DNA of 64,000 nt from Hydrogenophaga sp. (GCA_030682835.1 JAUXNG010000033.1:1-64000), one strand, 5' to 3'; numbered from the stretch's first letter, positions 34,522-44,210 are shown. Notes: generated by a model from the letters alone, not told the origin. Numbers and translations are program-made.

Positions 34522-35766
34522 ATGCCCGACCGCCACCCTGCCGCCTCACCGTCAGCACCCGATCCGGGCGCGGACCGCACGCCTTATGTGCGCCTGGCGC
34601 TCGCGCTCTCGCTGGGCGCAGCGGTGTCGCTGGGCATCACCCGGTTTGCCTACGGCCTGTTGCTGCCCACCATGCGCGAAGACCTCGGCTGGAGCTACAC
34701 GCTGGCCGGGGCCATGAACACCTTCAACGCCGTGGGCTACCTGCTGGGTGCCCTGGCCACACCCTGGCTGCTGCGCCGCACAGCGCCCACCGCGCTGCTG
34801 CTCTGGGGTTCGGCGCTGGCCACACTCTTCATGGCGCTCAGCGGTTTTTTCACCACGGCGGGACCCTTGTTGGCGCAGCGGCTGCTGGCGGGCGTGGCCA
34901 GCGCGCTGGTGTTCATCGCAGGCGGGCTGCTGGCGGCACGCCTGGGCGCACGGCAGCCGCAGCGCAGCGGCTTCCTGCTCGGCATCTACTACGGCGGCAC
35001 CGGCCTGGGCATCGTGCTCTCGGCCGTGGGCGTGCCCTGGGTGCTGGGACGGGCCGCCGGTGTGCCCCACGCGTGGGCCTGGGCCTGGTGGGGGCTGGCC
35101 CTGCTGTGTGCACTGGCCACCGTGCTGCTGGCATGGCCGGCGCGGGTGCTCGGTGGCCACGCGGCGCCCGTACCCGCGGCAGCCCGCACCGGTAGCGCGG
35201 CCCATGCCGAACGCGTATTCCGACCCCGCGATTTCGCGTTTGCGCTCGCGGGCTACACCGGCTTTGGCGTGGGTTACATCGGCTACATGACCTTCGTGAT
35301 CGCGCTGCTGCGCGAGCAAGGCAGCACGCCCGGTGACATCACGCTGTACTACGCGCTGCTGGGTGTGGCGGTGATGGCGTCGTCGCGCATCTGGGCGGGC
35401 CTGCTGGACCGGCACCGCAGCGGGCAGGCGCTGGCGCGGCTCAACGCCCTGCTGGGCGTGGCGGCCATCGTGCCGGCGCTCACCAGCGCCTGGCCGCTGG
35501 TGCTGGCCTCGGGCCTGCTGTTTGGCGCCGTGTTCCTGTCGGTGGTGGCATCCACCACAGCGCTGGTGCGGCACAACCTGCCGCCCGCCCAGTGGGCGGC
35601 GGGCATCAGCGCTTTCACCATCGTGTTCGCCGCCGGGCAGATCGTCGGCCCCACGGTGGTGGGCTTCATTGCCGACGGGCCGGGCGGCCTGGCGCGCGGC
35701 CTGGTGTTCTCGGCCGTGGCGCTGTGGCTGGGTGCTGCGCTGGCCTCGCGGCAGCGCGCGCTCTGA
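34522..35766 (+). CDS. MFS transporter, YbfB/YjiJ family
   Basis: 414 residues with about twelve membrane helices. The N-terminus [20 protein letters not shown] and [20 protein letters not shown] match the YbfB/YjiJ branch ([11 protein letters not shown] motif). The central loop between helices 6 and 7 is at about residues 205-235. Substrate unknown; the family is thought to export small molecules. Single gene, between hemerythrin and yebC. Confidence 0.85.
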   Translation: MPDRHPAASPSAPDPGADRTPYVRLALALSLGAAVSLGITRFAYGLLLPTMREDLGWSYTLAGAMNTFNAVGYLLGALATPWLLRRTAPTALLLWGSALATLFMALSGFFTTAGPLLAQRLLAGVASALVFIAGGLLAARLGARQPQRSGFLLGIYYGGTGLGIVLSAVGVPWVLGRAAGVPHAWAWAWWGLALLCALATVLLAWPARVLGGHAAPVPAAARTGSAAHAERVFRPRDFAFALAGYTGFGVGYIGYMTFVIALLREQGSTPGDITLYYALLGVAVMASSRIWAGLLDRHRSGQALARLNALLGVAAIVPALTSAWPLVLASGLLFGAVFLSVVASTTALVRHNLPPAQWAAGISAFTIVFAAGQIVGPTVVGFIADGPGGLARGLVFSAVALWLGAALASRQRAL

Positions 35767-35858
35767 GCCGGCGGCCCGCGTGCGACCTTGCCCTAAACTG
35801 GGCACCCCTTTTTCGCCACACACAACGGCCCGCAGGAGCCACACAAAGGAACACCGCC

Positions 35859-36572
35859 ATGGGCGCGCAGTGGAAAGCAAAACACAAAGACCTGGCCGCC
35901 AACGCCAAAGGCCGGCTGTTCGGCAAGCTGGCCAAAGACATCATGATCGCCGCCCGCCACGGCGCCGACCCGGCGGCCAACGCCCGCCTGCGGCTGGTGG
36001 TGGAACAGGCCCGCAAGGTGTCCATGCCCAAGGACACGCTGGACCGCGCCATCAAGAAAGGCGCCGGCCTCACCGGTGAAGCCGTGCATTTCGACCACGT
36101 GGTCTACGAAGGTTTTGCGCCCCATCGCGTGCCGGTGATGGTGGAATGCCTGACCGACAACGTGAACCGCGCCGCGTCTGAAATGCGGGTGCTGTTCCGC
36201 AAGGGCCAGCTCGGCACGTCCGGCTCGGTGGCCTGGGACTTCGACCACCTGGGCATCATCGAAGCCGAGGCCAGCCAGCCCGGCGTCGATCCCGAGCTGG
36301 CCGCCATCGAAGCCGGCGCGCAAGATCTGGAGCCGGGTGAGGACGGTGGTGCCACCGTGTTCTACACCGCGCCCACCGAACTGGATCTGGTGAGCCGCGC
36401 GCTGCCCGCGCAGGGCTTCACGGTGCAATCGGCCAAGCTGGGCTACCGGCCGAAGAACCCGGTGGACCCGGCCAGCCTGAGCGCCGAGCAGCTGGCCGAG
36501 GTGGAAGCCTTCCTGGCAGCGCTGGACGACAACGAAGACGTGCAGAACGTGTTCGCCGGCCTGGGCGGCTGA
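35859..36572 (+). CDS. YebC/PmpR family translation/transcription factor
   Basis: 237 residues from ATG 35859 (AAAGGA upstream). [20 protein letters not shown] and [17 protein letters not shown] are the family N-terminus, followed by [20 protein letters not shown] and [19 protein letters not shown]. YebC proteins relieve ribosome stalling at proline-rich runs, and some act as regulators. The WKAKHKD form (not HSKWANIKHRK) is typical of the YeeN-like YebC2 subgroup. Confidence 0.92.
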   Translation: MGAQWKAKHKDLAANAKGRLFGKLAKDIMIAARHGADPAANARLRLVVEQARKVSMPKDTLDRAIKKGAGLTGEAVHFDHVVYEGFAPHRVPVMVECLTDNVNRAASEMRVLFRKGQLGTSGSVAWDFDHLGIIEAEASQPGVDPELAAIEAGAQDLEPGEDGGATVFYTAPTELDLVSRALPAQGFTVQSAKLGYRPKNPVDPASLSAEQLAEVEAFLAALDDNEDVQNVFAGLGG

Positions 36573-36646
36573 ACGCGGCCTGCCGCCATTCCCTTGCGCC
36601 ACCTGTCGCAGAATGCAGGCTTTTGAACCTTGAAGATCGCCACCCG

Positions 36647-36904
36647 ATGAACGACGCCACCCACACCCCCGCCCAGCCTCCCCTGCCCGACCACCTGTCC
36701 ATCGACCCGCGCAGCCCGCACCACGTGGCCGCCGTGTTCGAGCACGACATCGGCATCCGCTTCAACGGCCAGGAACGCGTGGACGTGGAGGAGTACTGCA
36801 TCAGCGAAGGCTGGATCAAGGTGCCCGCCGGCAAGACGCTGGACCGCAAGGGCCGCCCGCTGCTGCTCAAGCTCAAGGGCACGGTCGAGGTGTTCTACAA
36901 GTGA
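36647..36904 (+). CDS. DUF3297 family protein
   Basis: 85 residues from ATG 36647. LPDHLSIDPRSPHHVAAVFE, HDIGIRFNGQERVDVEEYCI and EGWIKVPAGKTLDRKGRPL fill the conserved DUF3297 region and leave almost no extra sequence. Function unknown; small, soluble, common in Proteobacteria. It follows yebC by 75 bases and ends at a strong terminator. Confidence 0.88.
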   Translation: MNDATHTPAQPPLPDHLSIDPRSPHHVAAVFEHDIGIRFNGQERVDVEEYCISEGWIKVPAGKTLDRKGRPLLLKLKGTVEVFYK

Positions 36905-36950
36905 GGCGCCGACGTGCGGGCCGGTGATTCCGGCCCTGAAATCTCCCACC

Positions 36951-36972
36951 AGGCGCTTCGGCGCCTTTTTTG
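36951..36972 (+). terminator. Intrinsic terminator of the DUF3297 gene
   Basis: AGGCGC-TTCG-GCGCCT with a UUCG tetraloop, followed by TTTTTTG. It shields the origin-like element just downstream from transcription. Confidence 0.93.
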
Positions 36973-37000
36973 TTTTTGAACGTCTAGCGCCTCCGGCACA

Positions 37001-37215
37001 AGCCTGTGCATATCTCCAGAACAAGTGACCGGTTATCCACAGCAATGTGGACAGTTCAGGTCTTATCCCCGATCCGGTCCGCCAGCAAAGGGGTGCTTTT
37101 CACAGGGCTGTGCGCTCGGCAAGTCCTTGTCAGGTCAGTAGAAACGCGGGTTGTGCACAGAAAAAGCCGCCCTCTACTACTGCTACTAATTTGTATTAAA
37201 GCTATAGAGAGATAA
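37001..37215 (+). other. Origin-like element B: DnaA boxes, DnaA-trio-like repeat, AT-rich tail
   Basis: Same layout as element A: TGTGCATAT (37005-37013, one mismatch to a reverse box), perfect TTATCCACA (37033-37041), CTTATCCCC (37062-37070), TTGTGCACA (37151-37159), GC-rich spacer, TCTACTACTGCTACTAAT (37173-37190) and an AT-rich tail. All landmarks lie exactly 13,990 bases from their counterparts in element A, with no insertion or deletion between them. By hand count about 127 of 193 positions agree, concentrated in the boxes and the triplet block. Confidence 0.7.
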
Positions 37216-37396
37216 CAAAGGCCGGGCCCCGGAACCCCTCAGACCCCGTCAAACGGGCCTCCAGACGACCCCGTCCGGCGATGGCTGTGGCCGGCGGCGG
37301 CGGATTGGATCCATGGTTGGGCCGCTGTCGCGCTATCTTTTGAGGCCAATTCGGCCGCCGGTGCGCGCCACGACTTCACATGCAAAGGTCCACGCC

Positions 37397-38341
37397 ATGT
37401 CCATGGGACAGTTCGCCTACGCCAGCAACACCAACCGTTTTCTTGCCGCCGAGCCGCTGGTAAACCAGCCCTTTGCCATCGCGGGCGTGCCGTTTGACGG
37501 CGTGGTGACGAACCGGCCGGGCGCGCGCTTTGGCCCGCAGGCCATTCGCGCCGCCAGCCTGATGCTGTGTGACGGTATTCACCCGCATTTCGACGTGTCA
37601 CCGCTGGCCCATCTGGGCGATGCGCTGGACATGCGCCTGCCCAACGCCTCGCCGTTGAGCGAGGTGCGCCAGCACATCCAGGCGCAGGCCGCTGCGCTCA
37701 TGGCGCGCCACCACTGCGTGTTCCTGGGCGGCGACCATTCGGTGACGCTGGCGCTGCTGCGCGCCGCGCGCGAGCAGCACGGCGAGGCGCTGGCCTGCGT
37801 GCACTTCGACGCGCACTGCGACACCTGGAGCGACCACTTTGGCGAGCCCTCGGGCCACGGCACCTGGACGTATGAAGCCATTCAGGAAGGTCTGATCAGC
37901 CCGGCGCACACGGTGCAGATCGGCATACGCTCCAGCGGCGAACGCGCGGCGCGCGAGTACGTGGCCGAGCAGGGCGGGCAGATTTTCTCGGCGCGTGCCC
38001 TGCGCGGTCTGGATGGTGCCGGGCTGCAGCCGGCTATTGAGGCCATCCGCTCGCGCATGGGTGAGCGGCCCTGCTACCTGACACTGGACATCGACGTGCT
38101 CGACCCGGCTTTCGCCCCCGGCACGGGCACGCCCGAGCCGGGCGGCCTCACCAGCTCGCAGGTGCTCACCTTCCTGGAAGAATTGGCCGGCCTGAACTGG
38201 GTGGGCATGGACTGCGTGGAAGTGGCGCCCGCCTACGACCACGCCGAGCTGACCAGCAACGCCGCGGCCACCTTTGTGTGGACTTACCTGAGCGGCCAGG
38301 TGGCACGCCAGCTGGGCCGCCTGCCCCGGCCAGGAGCCTGA
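37397..38341 (+). CDS. speB: Agmatinase (ureohydrolase family)
   Basis: 314 residues from ATG 37397. Binuclear manganese site: FLGGDHSVTLALL (His), VHFDAHCDTW (Asp-His-Asp) and TLDIDVLDPAFAPG (Asp-Asp), plus the GVPFDGVVTNRPGARFGPQA start and GTPEPGG. It should hydrolyse agmatine to putrescine and urea. Its place 2 bases before a puuB-like oxidase gene and near the polyamine island supports agmatinase over guanidinobutyrase, though the latter cannot be excluded. Confidence 0.88.
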   Translation: MSMGQFAYASNTNRFLAAEPLVNQPFAIAGVPFDGVVTNRPGARFGPQAIRAASLMLCDGIHPHFDVSPLAHLGDALDMRLPNASPLSEVRQHIQAQAAALMARHHCVFLGGDHSVTLALLRAAREQHGEALACVHFDAHCDTWSDHFGEPSGHGTWTYEAIQEGLISPAHTVQIGIRSSGERAAREYVAEQGGQIFSARALRGLDGAGLQPAIEAIRSRMGERPCYLTLDIDVLDPAFAPGTGTPEPGGLTSSQVLTFLEELAGLNWVGMDCVEVAPAYDHAELTSNAAATFVWTYLSGQVARQLGRLPRPGA

Positions 38342-38343
38342 GC

Positions 38344-39657
38344 ATGTGGCCACAATCGTTGCTGAGTTCGGACACCCAGCTCAACCAGCAGAGCTACTAC
38401 GAGGCCAGCGTGCAGCGTCCCGCCCCCGCTGCGCCCCTGCAGGGCACGGTGCAGGCCGACGTGGTGGTGGTGGGTGGTGGCTTTGCCGGCCTGAGCGCCG
38501 CCCTGGAAATGGCACAGAAGGGGCTGAGCGTGGTGCTGCTGGAGGCCGAGCATATCGGCAGCGGTGCCAGCGGGCGCAATGGCGGCCAGGCCATCGTGGG
38601 TTATGCCAGCGGGCAGGGGCCGTTCGAGCAGCAGCTGGGCGTGCAGGACGCGCAGCGCGCGTGGGACATGTCGCTGCAGGCGGTGGACCTGATCGGCCAG
38701 CGCATCGCGGCCCATGGCATCGCCTGCGACTGGCAGCGGGGCTACACCTATGTGGCGGATTCGCCGAAGAAGGCGCGGGCGCTGCGCGCCGAATGCGAGG
38801 ACCACCAGCGGCGCGGGGTGGCCAGCACCTGGGCCGAAGGTGCCGATGTGGCGCGCTTCATCGACAGCCCGCGCTACCTGGCCGCGTTCCGTGAAAACAC
38901 CTCGGGCCACCTGCATCCGCTGAAATACGCGCTGGGCTTGGCTCAGGCAGCGCAGGCGGCCGGCGTGCGCATCTTCGAGCACACACCCGTGACCGACCTG
39001 CAGCGGGGCGCCACGCTGGTGGCCCGCACCGCCCAGGGCGAGGTGCGGGCCCGCTACGGCGTGCTGGCGGGCAACTGCATGCTGCCGGCTTTCGGCCCGC
39101 GCGTGGCGCCCGAGATCGCGCCGCGCATCATGCCGGTGGGCACCTACATCATCGGCACCGCGTCGCTGGAGCCTGCGCTGTGCGAGCGCCTGATTCCGGG
39201 CAACGCGGCGGTGTGCGACAACAACTTCGTGCTCGACTATTTCCGCTTCAGTGCCGACCATCGCATGCTCTTCGGTGGCCGCGTGAGCTACACCACCATG
39301 ACGCCGCCCGACCTGAAGGGCGTGATGGCGCGGCGCATGGGGGCGGTGTATCCGGAGCTGCAATCGGTGCCGGTCGAGTTCGTCTGGGGCGGCTTCGTGG
39401 ACATCAGCATGAACCGCGCGCCCGACTTCGGCCGCCTGGGCGCCAACCTGTACTACCTGCAGGGCTTCAGCGGCCACGGCGTGGCGCTCACCGGCCTGGC
39501 CGGGCAGCTGGTGGCCGAGGCGGTGGCGGGACAGGCCGGGCGCTTTGATGTGTTTGCCCGTCTGCAGCACCGTGCCTTCCCCGGTGGCGCGCTGCTGCGC
39601 ACCCCCAGCCTGGCGCTGGGCATGCTCTGGTACCGGCTGCGCGACGCGCTGGGGTGA
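38344..39657 (+). CDS. puuB: Gamma-glutamylputrescine oxidase-like FAD oxidoreductase
   Basis: 437 residues from ATG 38344, just after the speB stop. A DAO-type flavoenzyme: ADVVVVGGGFAGLSAALEMA (Rossmann), EAEHIGSGASGRNGGQAIVG and, near the C-terminus, YYLQGFSGHGVALTGLAGQL. The FAD amine oxidase PuuB oxidises gamma-glutamylputrescine to its aldehyde with release of ammonia and H2O2. The operon with speB and the nearby puuA, puuC and puuD genes supports this over other DAO-type oxidases. Confidence 0.87.
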   Translation: MWPQSLLSSDTQLNQQSYYEASVQRPAPAAPLQGTVQADVVVVGGGFAGLSAALEMAQKGLSVVLLEAEHIGSGASGRNGGQAIVGYASGQGPFEQQLGVQDAQRAWDMSLQAVDLIGQRIAAHGIACDWQRGYTYVADSPKKARALRAECEDHQRRGVASTWAEGADVARFIDSPRYLAAFRENTSGHLHPLKYALGLAQAAQAAGVRIFEHTPVTDLQRGATLVARTAQGEVRARYGVLAGNCMLPAFGPRVAPEIAPRIMPVGTYIIGTASLEPALCERLIPGNAAVCDNNFVLDYFRFSADHRMLFGGRVSYTTMTPPDLKGVMARRMGAVYPELQSVPVEFVWGGFVDISMNRAPDFGRLGANLYYLQGFSGHGVALTGLAGQLVAEAVAGQAGRFDVFARLQHRAFPGGALLRTPSLALGMLWYRLRDALG

Positions 39658-39819
39658 GCCGTGTAGCGGCCTGCCGCAGGGCCGCGGTTTGCGCCAGATC
39701 AAACACCATAGCGTTGGGCGCCGAAAGAGGTGGGCAATGCCGGGATGGGGCAACTTTGCGGGGTGAGGCCGGTCCATCATCGGTGACCGTTTTCAAATCC
39801 CTCATTTCCGGAGTGCCCC

Positions 39820-40254
39820 ATGACCCCTCTGTATTCCGCTGTTCGTTCGATGGCGCTGCGTCGCGCGGCCGTGCTGGGCTTTGCCGCCTCGGCGCTGGCG
39901 CTGGGTGTGTCATCGGCCCACGCCCAGGCCATGCCGCACGGCGGTGGCCACATGGGCCACGGCGCCGCTGCACCCGCCGCGGCTGCTACTGAGAACGCAT
40001 CGACCAAGGCTTACCAGGCCGTGAACGAGAAAATGCACCGCGACATGGGCATCCGCTTCACGGGAGATGCCGATCGCGATTTCCTCGCCGGCATGATTCC
40101 GCACCACCAGGGTGCCATCGACATGGCGCAGGTGGCGCTGCAGCACGGCAAGGACCCGCGCGTGCGCAAGCTGGCGCAGGAGGTGATCGAGGCGCAGCAG
40201 CGTGAGATCGCCGAGATGCGGTCCTGGCTGCGTGAGATGGACGCGAAGCGCTGA
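39820..40254 (+). CDS. DUF305 family secreted protein, His/Met-rich
   Basis: 144 residues. Signal peptide (basic [15 protein letters not shown], hydrophobic core, cleavage near SAHA), then [11 protein letters not shown] and the DUF305 core [37 protein letters not shown] and [16 protein letters not shown]305 proteins such as CopM bind copper in the periplasm. It lies between puuB and the MocR regulator, but no functional link to polyamines is evident. Confidence 0.88.
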   Translation: MTPLYSAVRSMALRRAAVLGFAASALALGVSSAHAQAMPHGGGHMGHGAAAPAAAATENASTKAYQAVNEKMHRDMGIRFTGDADRDFLAGMIPHHQGAIDMAQVALQHGKDPRVRKLAQEVIEAQQREIAEMRSWLREMDAKR

Positions 40255-40269
40255 ACCGGGTTCGCTGGC

Positions 40270-41808
40270 CTAGTCGTGTGAGGCGGTCTGGGCGCTGGCC
40301 GCCTGATCGGAGCCGCTCAGCAGGGCGTGGCGTACCGCCGCGGCCAGCAGCGTGCCGCAGCGCTGGATGTCGGCCAGTGGCGCATAGCCGTAGCCGATCA
40401 CCAGCCCGCGCAGATCGGTGCGCGCCAGGCAATAGGCCGAGAGCGGGCGCACGGTGAGGCCGTGGCGCGCCAGGCGCCTGGCCAGCGCGCCGTCGTCCAC
40501 CCGGGCGGGGAGGCGCAGGCACAGGTGCAGGCCCTGTTCGGCGCCGCTGATGAAGGGACCGTCGGGCCCCTGGCCGAGCACCGGCTTCAAGACCTCCAGC
40601 AGGCACTGCCGCCGCTCGCCGTAAATCTGGCGGGCGCGGCGCAGCGTGCTGCTGAAATGGCCCATCTCGATGAACTCGGCCAGCGCGGCCTGCAGCGGCA
40701 TCTGGCCCGGGCGGTTGAGGTCGTAGTGCGCCTGTTTGAAGGACGCGGCCAGCGCTTTGGGCACCACCAGGTAGCCCAGCTTGATGCCGGGGTAGAGCAC
40801 CTTGGAGAACGTGCCCATGTAGAGCACGCGGCCATCGGTGTCCAGGCCCTCCAGGCTGGAGATGGGCGGGCCGCTGAAGCGGTATTCGCTGTCGTAGTCG
40901 TCTTCCAGCACCCAGGCGCCGTGGGCGCGGGCCGTGGCCAGCAGCTGGTGGCGCCGCGGCAGGCTCATGACCGCGCCGGTGGGGTCCTGGTGCGAGGGCG
41001 TGAGGTAGATCAGCTTCGGCGGATGCGGGTCGTCGGCCGGGCCGGGCGCGATGCCTTCTTCGTCCACCGGCACCGGGTGCATCACCAGGCCGGTGGCCAT
41101 GAAGGCCTTGGCCGCGCCCCAGTAGGCCGGGTCTTCCACCCACACCGTGTCGCCGTGGTCGGCCAGCAGGCGGGCGCAGAGTTCGAGCGACTGCTGCGTG
41201 CCGGTTGTGATGATCACCTGGTCGGCGTCGAGCTGCACGCTGCGGAACACGCGCAGGTAGTCGGCCACGGCGCGGCGCAGCGGCGCGTAGCCGCCCGAGT
41301 CGTTGTAGTCGAGCATGTCCGGGTAGGTCATGCGCCAGTGCTTGTTCTGCAGGCGTTGCCAGAGCAGCAGCGGGAAGGCGCTGAAGTCGACGATGCCCGG
41401 CGTGAAGGGCTGCACCTGCAGTTCGGCGGCGCAGAAGCTGGTGGACAGCGCCCGCCCCCGCACGGAGAGTTCGCCGCCGGCGCTCTGCCCGGGTGTCTGG
41501 GGGCCCGGCGTGCGGCGGTGCGACTGGCCGGGCAGGGCGCGTGGCACATGGTCGCTCACAAAGGTGCCGCTGCCCACCCGGCTGCTCAGGTAGCCCTCGA
41601 CCGTGAGCTGGTTGATGGCGGCCACCACCGTGTTGCGCGAGAGGTTCAGGTCGTGCGCCAGGTCGCGGCTCGACGCCAGCCGTTCGCCGGGGCCGAGCAT
41701 GCCGTCGAGCATGGCCCGGCGCAGCGCCTCGTACAGCTGGCGGTGCAGCGGCAGGGCGTCTTGGGCGCCCAGGCGGGTCATTTCACTGAGCAGGAATTCG
41801 GACAGCAT
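40270..41808 (-). CDS. MocR/PdxR-type GntR regulator with aminotransferase domain
   Basis: 512 residues from ATG 41808. N-terminal GntR helix-turn-helix (PLHRQLYEALRRAMLDGMLG, SSRDLAHDLNLSRNTVVAA, then VGSGTFVSD) and a long class I aminotransferase-fold domain (YNDSGGYAPLRRAVADYLRV, IITTGTQQSLELCARLLAD). The PLP lysine is in MGTFSKVLYPGIKLGYL. MocR proteins use PLP, alone or with an amine, to control transport and catabolism genes. It is divergent from puuD and the polyamine operon, so it is the likely local regulator. Confidence 0.9.
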   Translation of the reverse strand: MLSEFLLSEMTRLGAQDALPLHRQLYEALRRAMLDGMLGPGERLASSRDLAHDLNLSRNTVVAAINQLTVEGYLSSRVGSGTFVSDHVPRALPGQSHRRTPGPQTPGQSAGGELSVRGRALSTSFCAAELQVQPFTPGIVDFSAFPLLLWQRLQNKHWRMTYPDMLDYNDSGGYAPLRRAVADYLRVFRSVQLDADQVIITTGTQQSLELCARLLADHGDTVWVEDPAYWGAAKAFMATGLVMHPVPVDEEGIAPGPADDPHPPKLIYLTPSHQDPTGAVMSLPRRHQLLATARAHGAWVLEDDYDSEYRFSGPPISSLEGLDTDGRVLYMGTFSKVLYPGIKLGYLVVPKALAASFKQAHYDLNRPGQMPLQAALAEFIEMGHFSSTLRRARQIYGERRQCLLEVLKPVLGQGPDGPFISGAEQGLHLCLRLPARVDDGALARRLARHGLTVRPLSAYCLARTDLRGLVIGYGYAPLADIQRCGTLLAAAVRHALLSGSDQAASAQTASHD

Positions 41809-41837
41809 GGCAAGTGGCACCAGCGGATGGCTTTAAA

Positions 41838-41856
41838 TGGTTCTGATTGTGAGCCA
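41838..41856. promoter_or_regulatory. Candidate operator in the MocR-puuD divergent region
   Basis: TGGTTC and GAGCCA flank seven bases, an imperfect inverted repeat (5 of 6 pairs) midway between the two divergent start codons. It is a guess at the regulator site; no -35/-10 pair could be picked with confidence. Confidence 0.3.
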
Positions 41857-41895
41857 ATTCGCGCGGCAGAATGGACACCCATCAATGGAGATGCC

Positions 41896-42705
41896 ATGAA
41901 TACCACCCCATGCATGGTCTGGCTGCCCGCTGACCACCGGCTCATGGGCGACCACGGCCACCAGATGCCTTTTCTGGTGCTGGGCGACAAATACGCCCGC
42001 GCCGTGAAGCTGGGCGCGCAGGCACAGCCGGTGATGTTCCCGCTGGCCGACACCGGGCAGATCAGCGAGCTGCTGGCGCTGGTGGACGGCGTGATGCTCA
42101 CCGGCTCGCCGTCCAACGTGCATCCCTCGCACTTCCAGGAAGAGGTGGCCGACGCCAGCCTGCCGCTGGACGCCGAGCGCGACCTGCTCACGCTGGCGCT
42201 GGTGAAAGCCTGCGTGCACGAAGGGGTGCCGCTGCTGGGCATCTGCCGTGGTTTCCAGGAAATCAACGTGGCGCTGGGTGGCACGCTGCACCAGCGCGTG
42301 CAGGAAGTGCCCGGCCTGGCCGACCACCGCGAGCCCAAGACCGCGCCGTTTGACGAACAGTACGCGCCGCGCCACCCGATCAGCCTGGCACCCGGCAGCG
42401 TGTTCGAAACCTGGGCCGGCGGACCGCAGGCCATGGTGAATTCGCTGCATGGACAGGGCATCAACCGCCTGGCCAGTGGCCTGGAGCCGCTGGCCCACGC
42501 GCCCGACGGCCTGGTGGAAGCCTTTGGCGTGAAAGGCGCGCACACCTTTGCTTATGCGGTGCAGTGGCACCCCGAGTGGCGCTGCACCGAGACGCCTTTT
42601 TACGCCGCCATTTTTGAAGAGTTTGGCCGCGCCTGCCGTTCGCGCCACAGCCTGCGCCTGCAGGCCGCCGACCTCAACCGCAGCCGCGCCAGCAGCGGCG
42701 CCTGA
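41896..42705 (+). CDS. puuD: Gamma-glutamyl-gamma-aminobutyrate hydrolase
   Basis: 269 residues from ATG 41896 (GGAG 5 bases upstream). Class I glutamine amidotransferase-like fold: MLTGSPSNVHPSHF, PLLGICRGFQEINVALGG with the nucleophile Cys, and AVQWHPEW with the catalytic His-Glu. It releases GABA and glutamate in the last Puu step. First gene of the rightward arm; puuA follows 51 bases later. Confidence 0.93.
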   Translation: MNTTPCMVWLPADHRLMGDHGHQMPFLVLGDKYARAVKLGAQAQPVMFPLADTGQISELLALVDGVMLTGSPSNVHPSHFQEEVADASLPLDAERDLLTLALVKACVHEGVPLLGICRGFQEINVALGGTLHQRVQEVPGLADHREPKTAPFDEQYAPRHPISLAPGSVFETWAGGPQAMVNSLHGQGINRLASGLEPLAHAPDGLVEAFGVKGAHTFAYAVQWHPEWRCTETPFYAAIFEEFGRACRSRHSLRLQAADLNRSRASSGA

Positions 42706-42756
42706 TCCCCTTTCTTTCGACCCGGCAACACAACAACCCAGCAAGGACACCGGCCC

Positions 42757-44127
42757 ATGAGTGCTACGCCCAAAGTCACTACCTTCAACGACCTCGAAAA
42801 CTGGCTCAACGAGCGCCGCGTCACCGAGGTGGAATGCCTCGTGCCCGACCTGACCGGCGTGGCACGCGGCAAGATCCTGCCGCGCGGCAAGTTCACCGAA
42901 GACCGCGGCATGCGCCTGCCCCAGGCCATCGTCGGCATGGGCGTGACGGGCGAGTTCCCCGAGAGCGGGCCCTACTACGACGTGATCGACCCGACCGACC
43001 GCGACATGCAGCTGCGCCCCGACCCGACCACGGTGCGCATCGTGCCCTGGGCCACCGACCCCACGGCGCAGGTGATCCACGACTGCTTCGACCACGCAGG
43101 CAAGCTGGTGCCTTTTGCGCCGCGCAGCGTGCTGCGCAAGATCTGCGACCTGTACGACGCCGAGGGCTGGGACCCGGTGGTGGCACCCGAGCTGGAGTTC
43201 TACCTGACGGCCCGCAACACCGACCCGAACACGCTGCTGAAGCCGCCGATCGGCCGCAGCGGCCGCGCTGAAACCTCGCGCCAGGCCTACAGCATCGACG
43301 CGGTGAACGAGTTCGACCCGCTGTTCGAAGAGATCTACGACTACTGCGACAAGATGCAGCTCAACGTGGACACGCTGATCCACGAAGTGGGCGCCGGGCA
43401 GATGGAGATCAACTTCTTTCACGCCCACCCGCTGGGGCTGGCCGACGAGGTGTTCTTCTTCAAGCGCTCCGTGCGCGAAGCCGCGCTGCGCCACGACATG
43501 TACGCCACCTTCATGGCCAAGCCCATCGCCGGCGAGCCCGGCAGCGCCATGCACGTGCACCAGAGCATCGTGGACAAGGCCACGGGCAAGAACATCTTCA
43601 GCAACCCCGACGGCTCGGCCTCCGAGGCCTTCTACCACTACATCGGCGGCCTGCAGCGCTACATACCGGCGGCCATGGTGCTGGTGGCACCTTACGTGAA
43701 CAGCTACCGGCGGCTCTCCCGCCACACGGCCGCGCCCATCAACATCGAATGGGGCCACGACAACCGCACGGTGGGCATCCGCTCGCCCATTTCCAGCCCC
43801 GCGGCACGCCGCGTGGAGAACCGCGTGATCGGTGCCGACGCCAACCCTTATGTGGCCATGGCCATGACGCTGGCCTGCGGCTACCTGGGCATGAAGAACA
43901 AGATCAAGCCCAAGCCCGAGATGAAGGGCGACGCCTACCTGGCGCCGTACTCGCTGCCGCGCTCGCTGGGCGAGGCACTCGACTGGCTGCGCCGCGAGAC
44001 CGACCTGCACGACATCCTGGGCAAGGAATTCATCACGATCTACACCGAGATCAAGGAACTCGAGTTCGACGAGTTCATGAAGGTGATCTCGCCTTGGGAG
44101 CGTGAGCATCTGCTGTTGCATGTTTGA
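42757..44127 (+). CDS. puuA: Glutamate-putrescine ligase (glutamine synthetase family)
   Basis: 456 residues. GS-fold: VECLVPDLTGVARGKILPRG, VAPELEFYLTARNTDPN, GAGQMEINFFHAHPL, SAMHVHQSIVDKATGKN and the ATP site around NIEWGHDNRTVGIR. Short N-terminal region and the APELEFYL and RSPISSPAARRVENR motifs fit PuuA-type ligases rather than GlnA. It joins glutamate to putrescine (or another amine) with ATP. Its neighbours puuD and spuC support the role. Confidence 0.92.
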   Translation: MSATPKVTTFNDLENWLNERRVTEVECLVPDLTGVARGKILPRGKFTEDRGMRLPQAIVGMGVTGEFPESGPYYDVIDPTDRDMQLRPDPTTVRIVPWATDPTAQVIHDCFDHAGKLVPFAPRSVLRKICDLYDAEGWDPVVAPELEFYLTARNTDPNTLLKPPIGRSGRAETSRQAYSIDAVNEFDPLFEEIYDYCDKMQLNVDTLIHEVGAGQMEINFFHAHPLGLADEVFFFKRSVREAALRHDMYATFMAKPIAGEPGSAMHVHQSIVDKATGKNIFSNPDGSASEAFYHYIGGLQRYIPAAMVLVAPYVNSYRRLSRHTAAPINIEWGHDNRTVGIRSPISSPAARRVENRVIGADANPYVAMAMTLACGYLGMKNKIKPKPEMKGDAYLAPYSLPRSLGEALDWLRRETDLHDILGKEFITIYTEIKELEFDEFMKVISPWEREHLLLHV

Positions 44128-44131
44128 TCCA

Positions 44132-44210
44132 CCCCCGCGCCGCACCTGCGGTGCGTCACCCCCTCAAGGGGGCACACCCTGCGGCCCGGCAAAGCCGGTT
44201 CCGCGGGTGT
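44132..44210 (+). repeat. Dispersed hairpin repeat, copy R1
   Basis: Intergenic copy between puuA and spuC. It begins CCCCCGCGCCGC, has a CCCCCTCAAGGGGG stem, and ends in the hairpin ACACCCTGCGGCCCGGC-AAA-GCCGG-TTCCGCGGGTGT. The same plan recurs at 48.2, 49.2, 55.2/56.4 and 59.4 kb. Confidence 0.85.

Noticed and set aside
40327-41880. Open frame fused upstream of puuD on the plus strand
   Set aside because: The region upstream of ATG 41896 is the antisense of the MocR gene; the ribosome site marks the true start.
41833-44145. Long minus-strand frame opposite puuD-puuA (770 codons)
   Set aside because: Antisense shadow of two well-supported genes; composition is typical of reversed high-GC coding.
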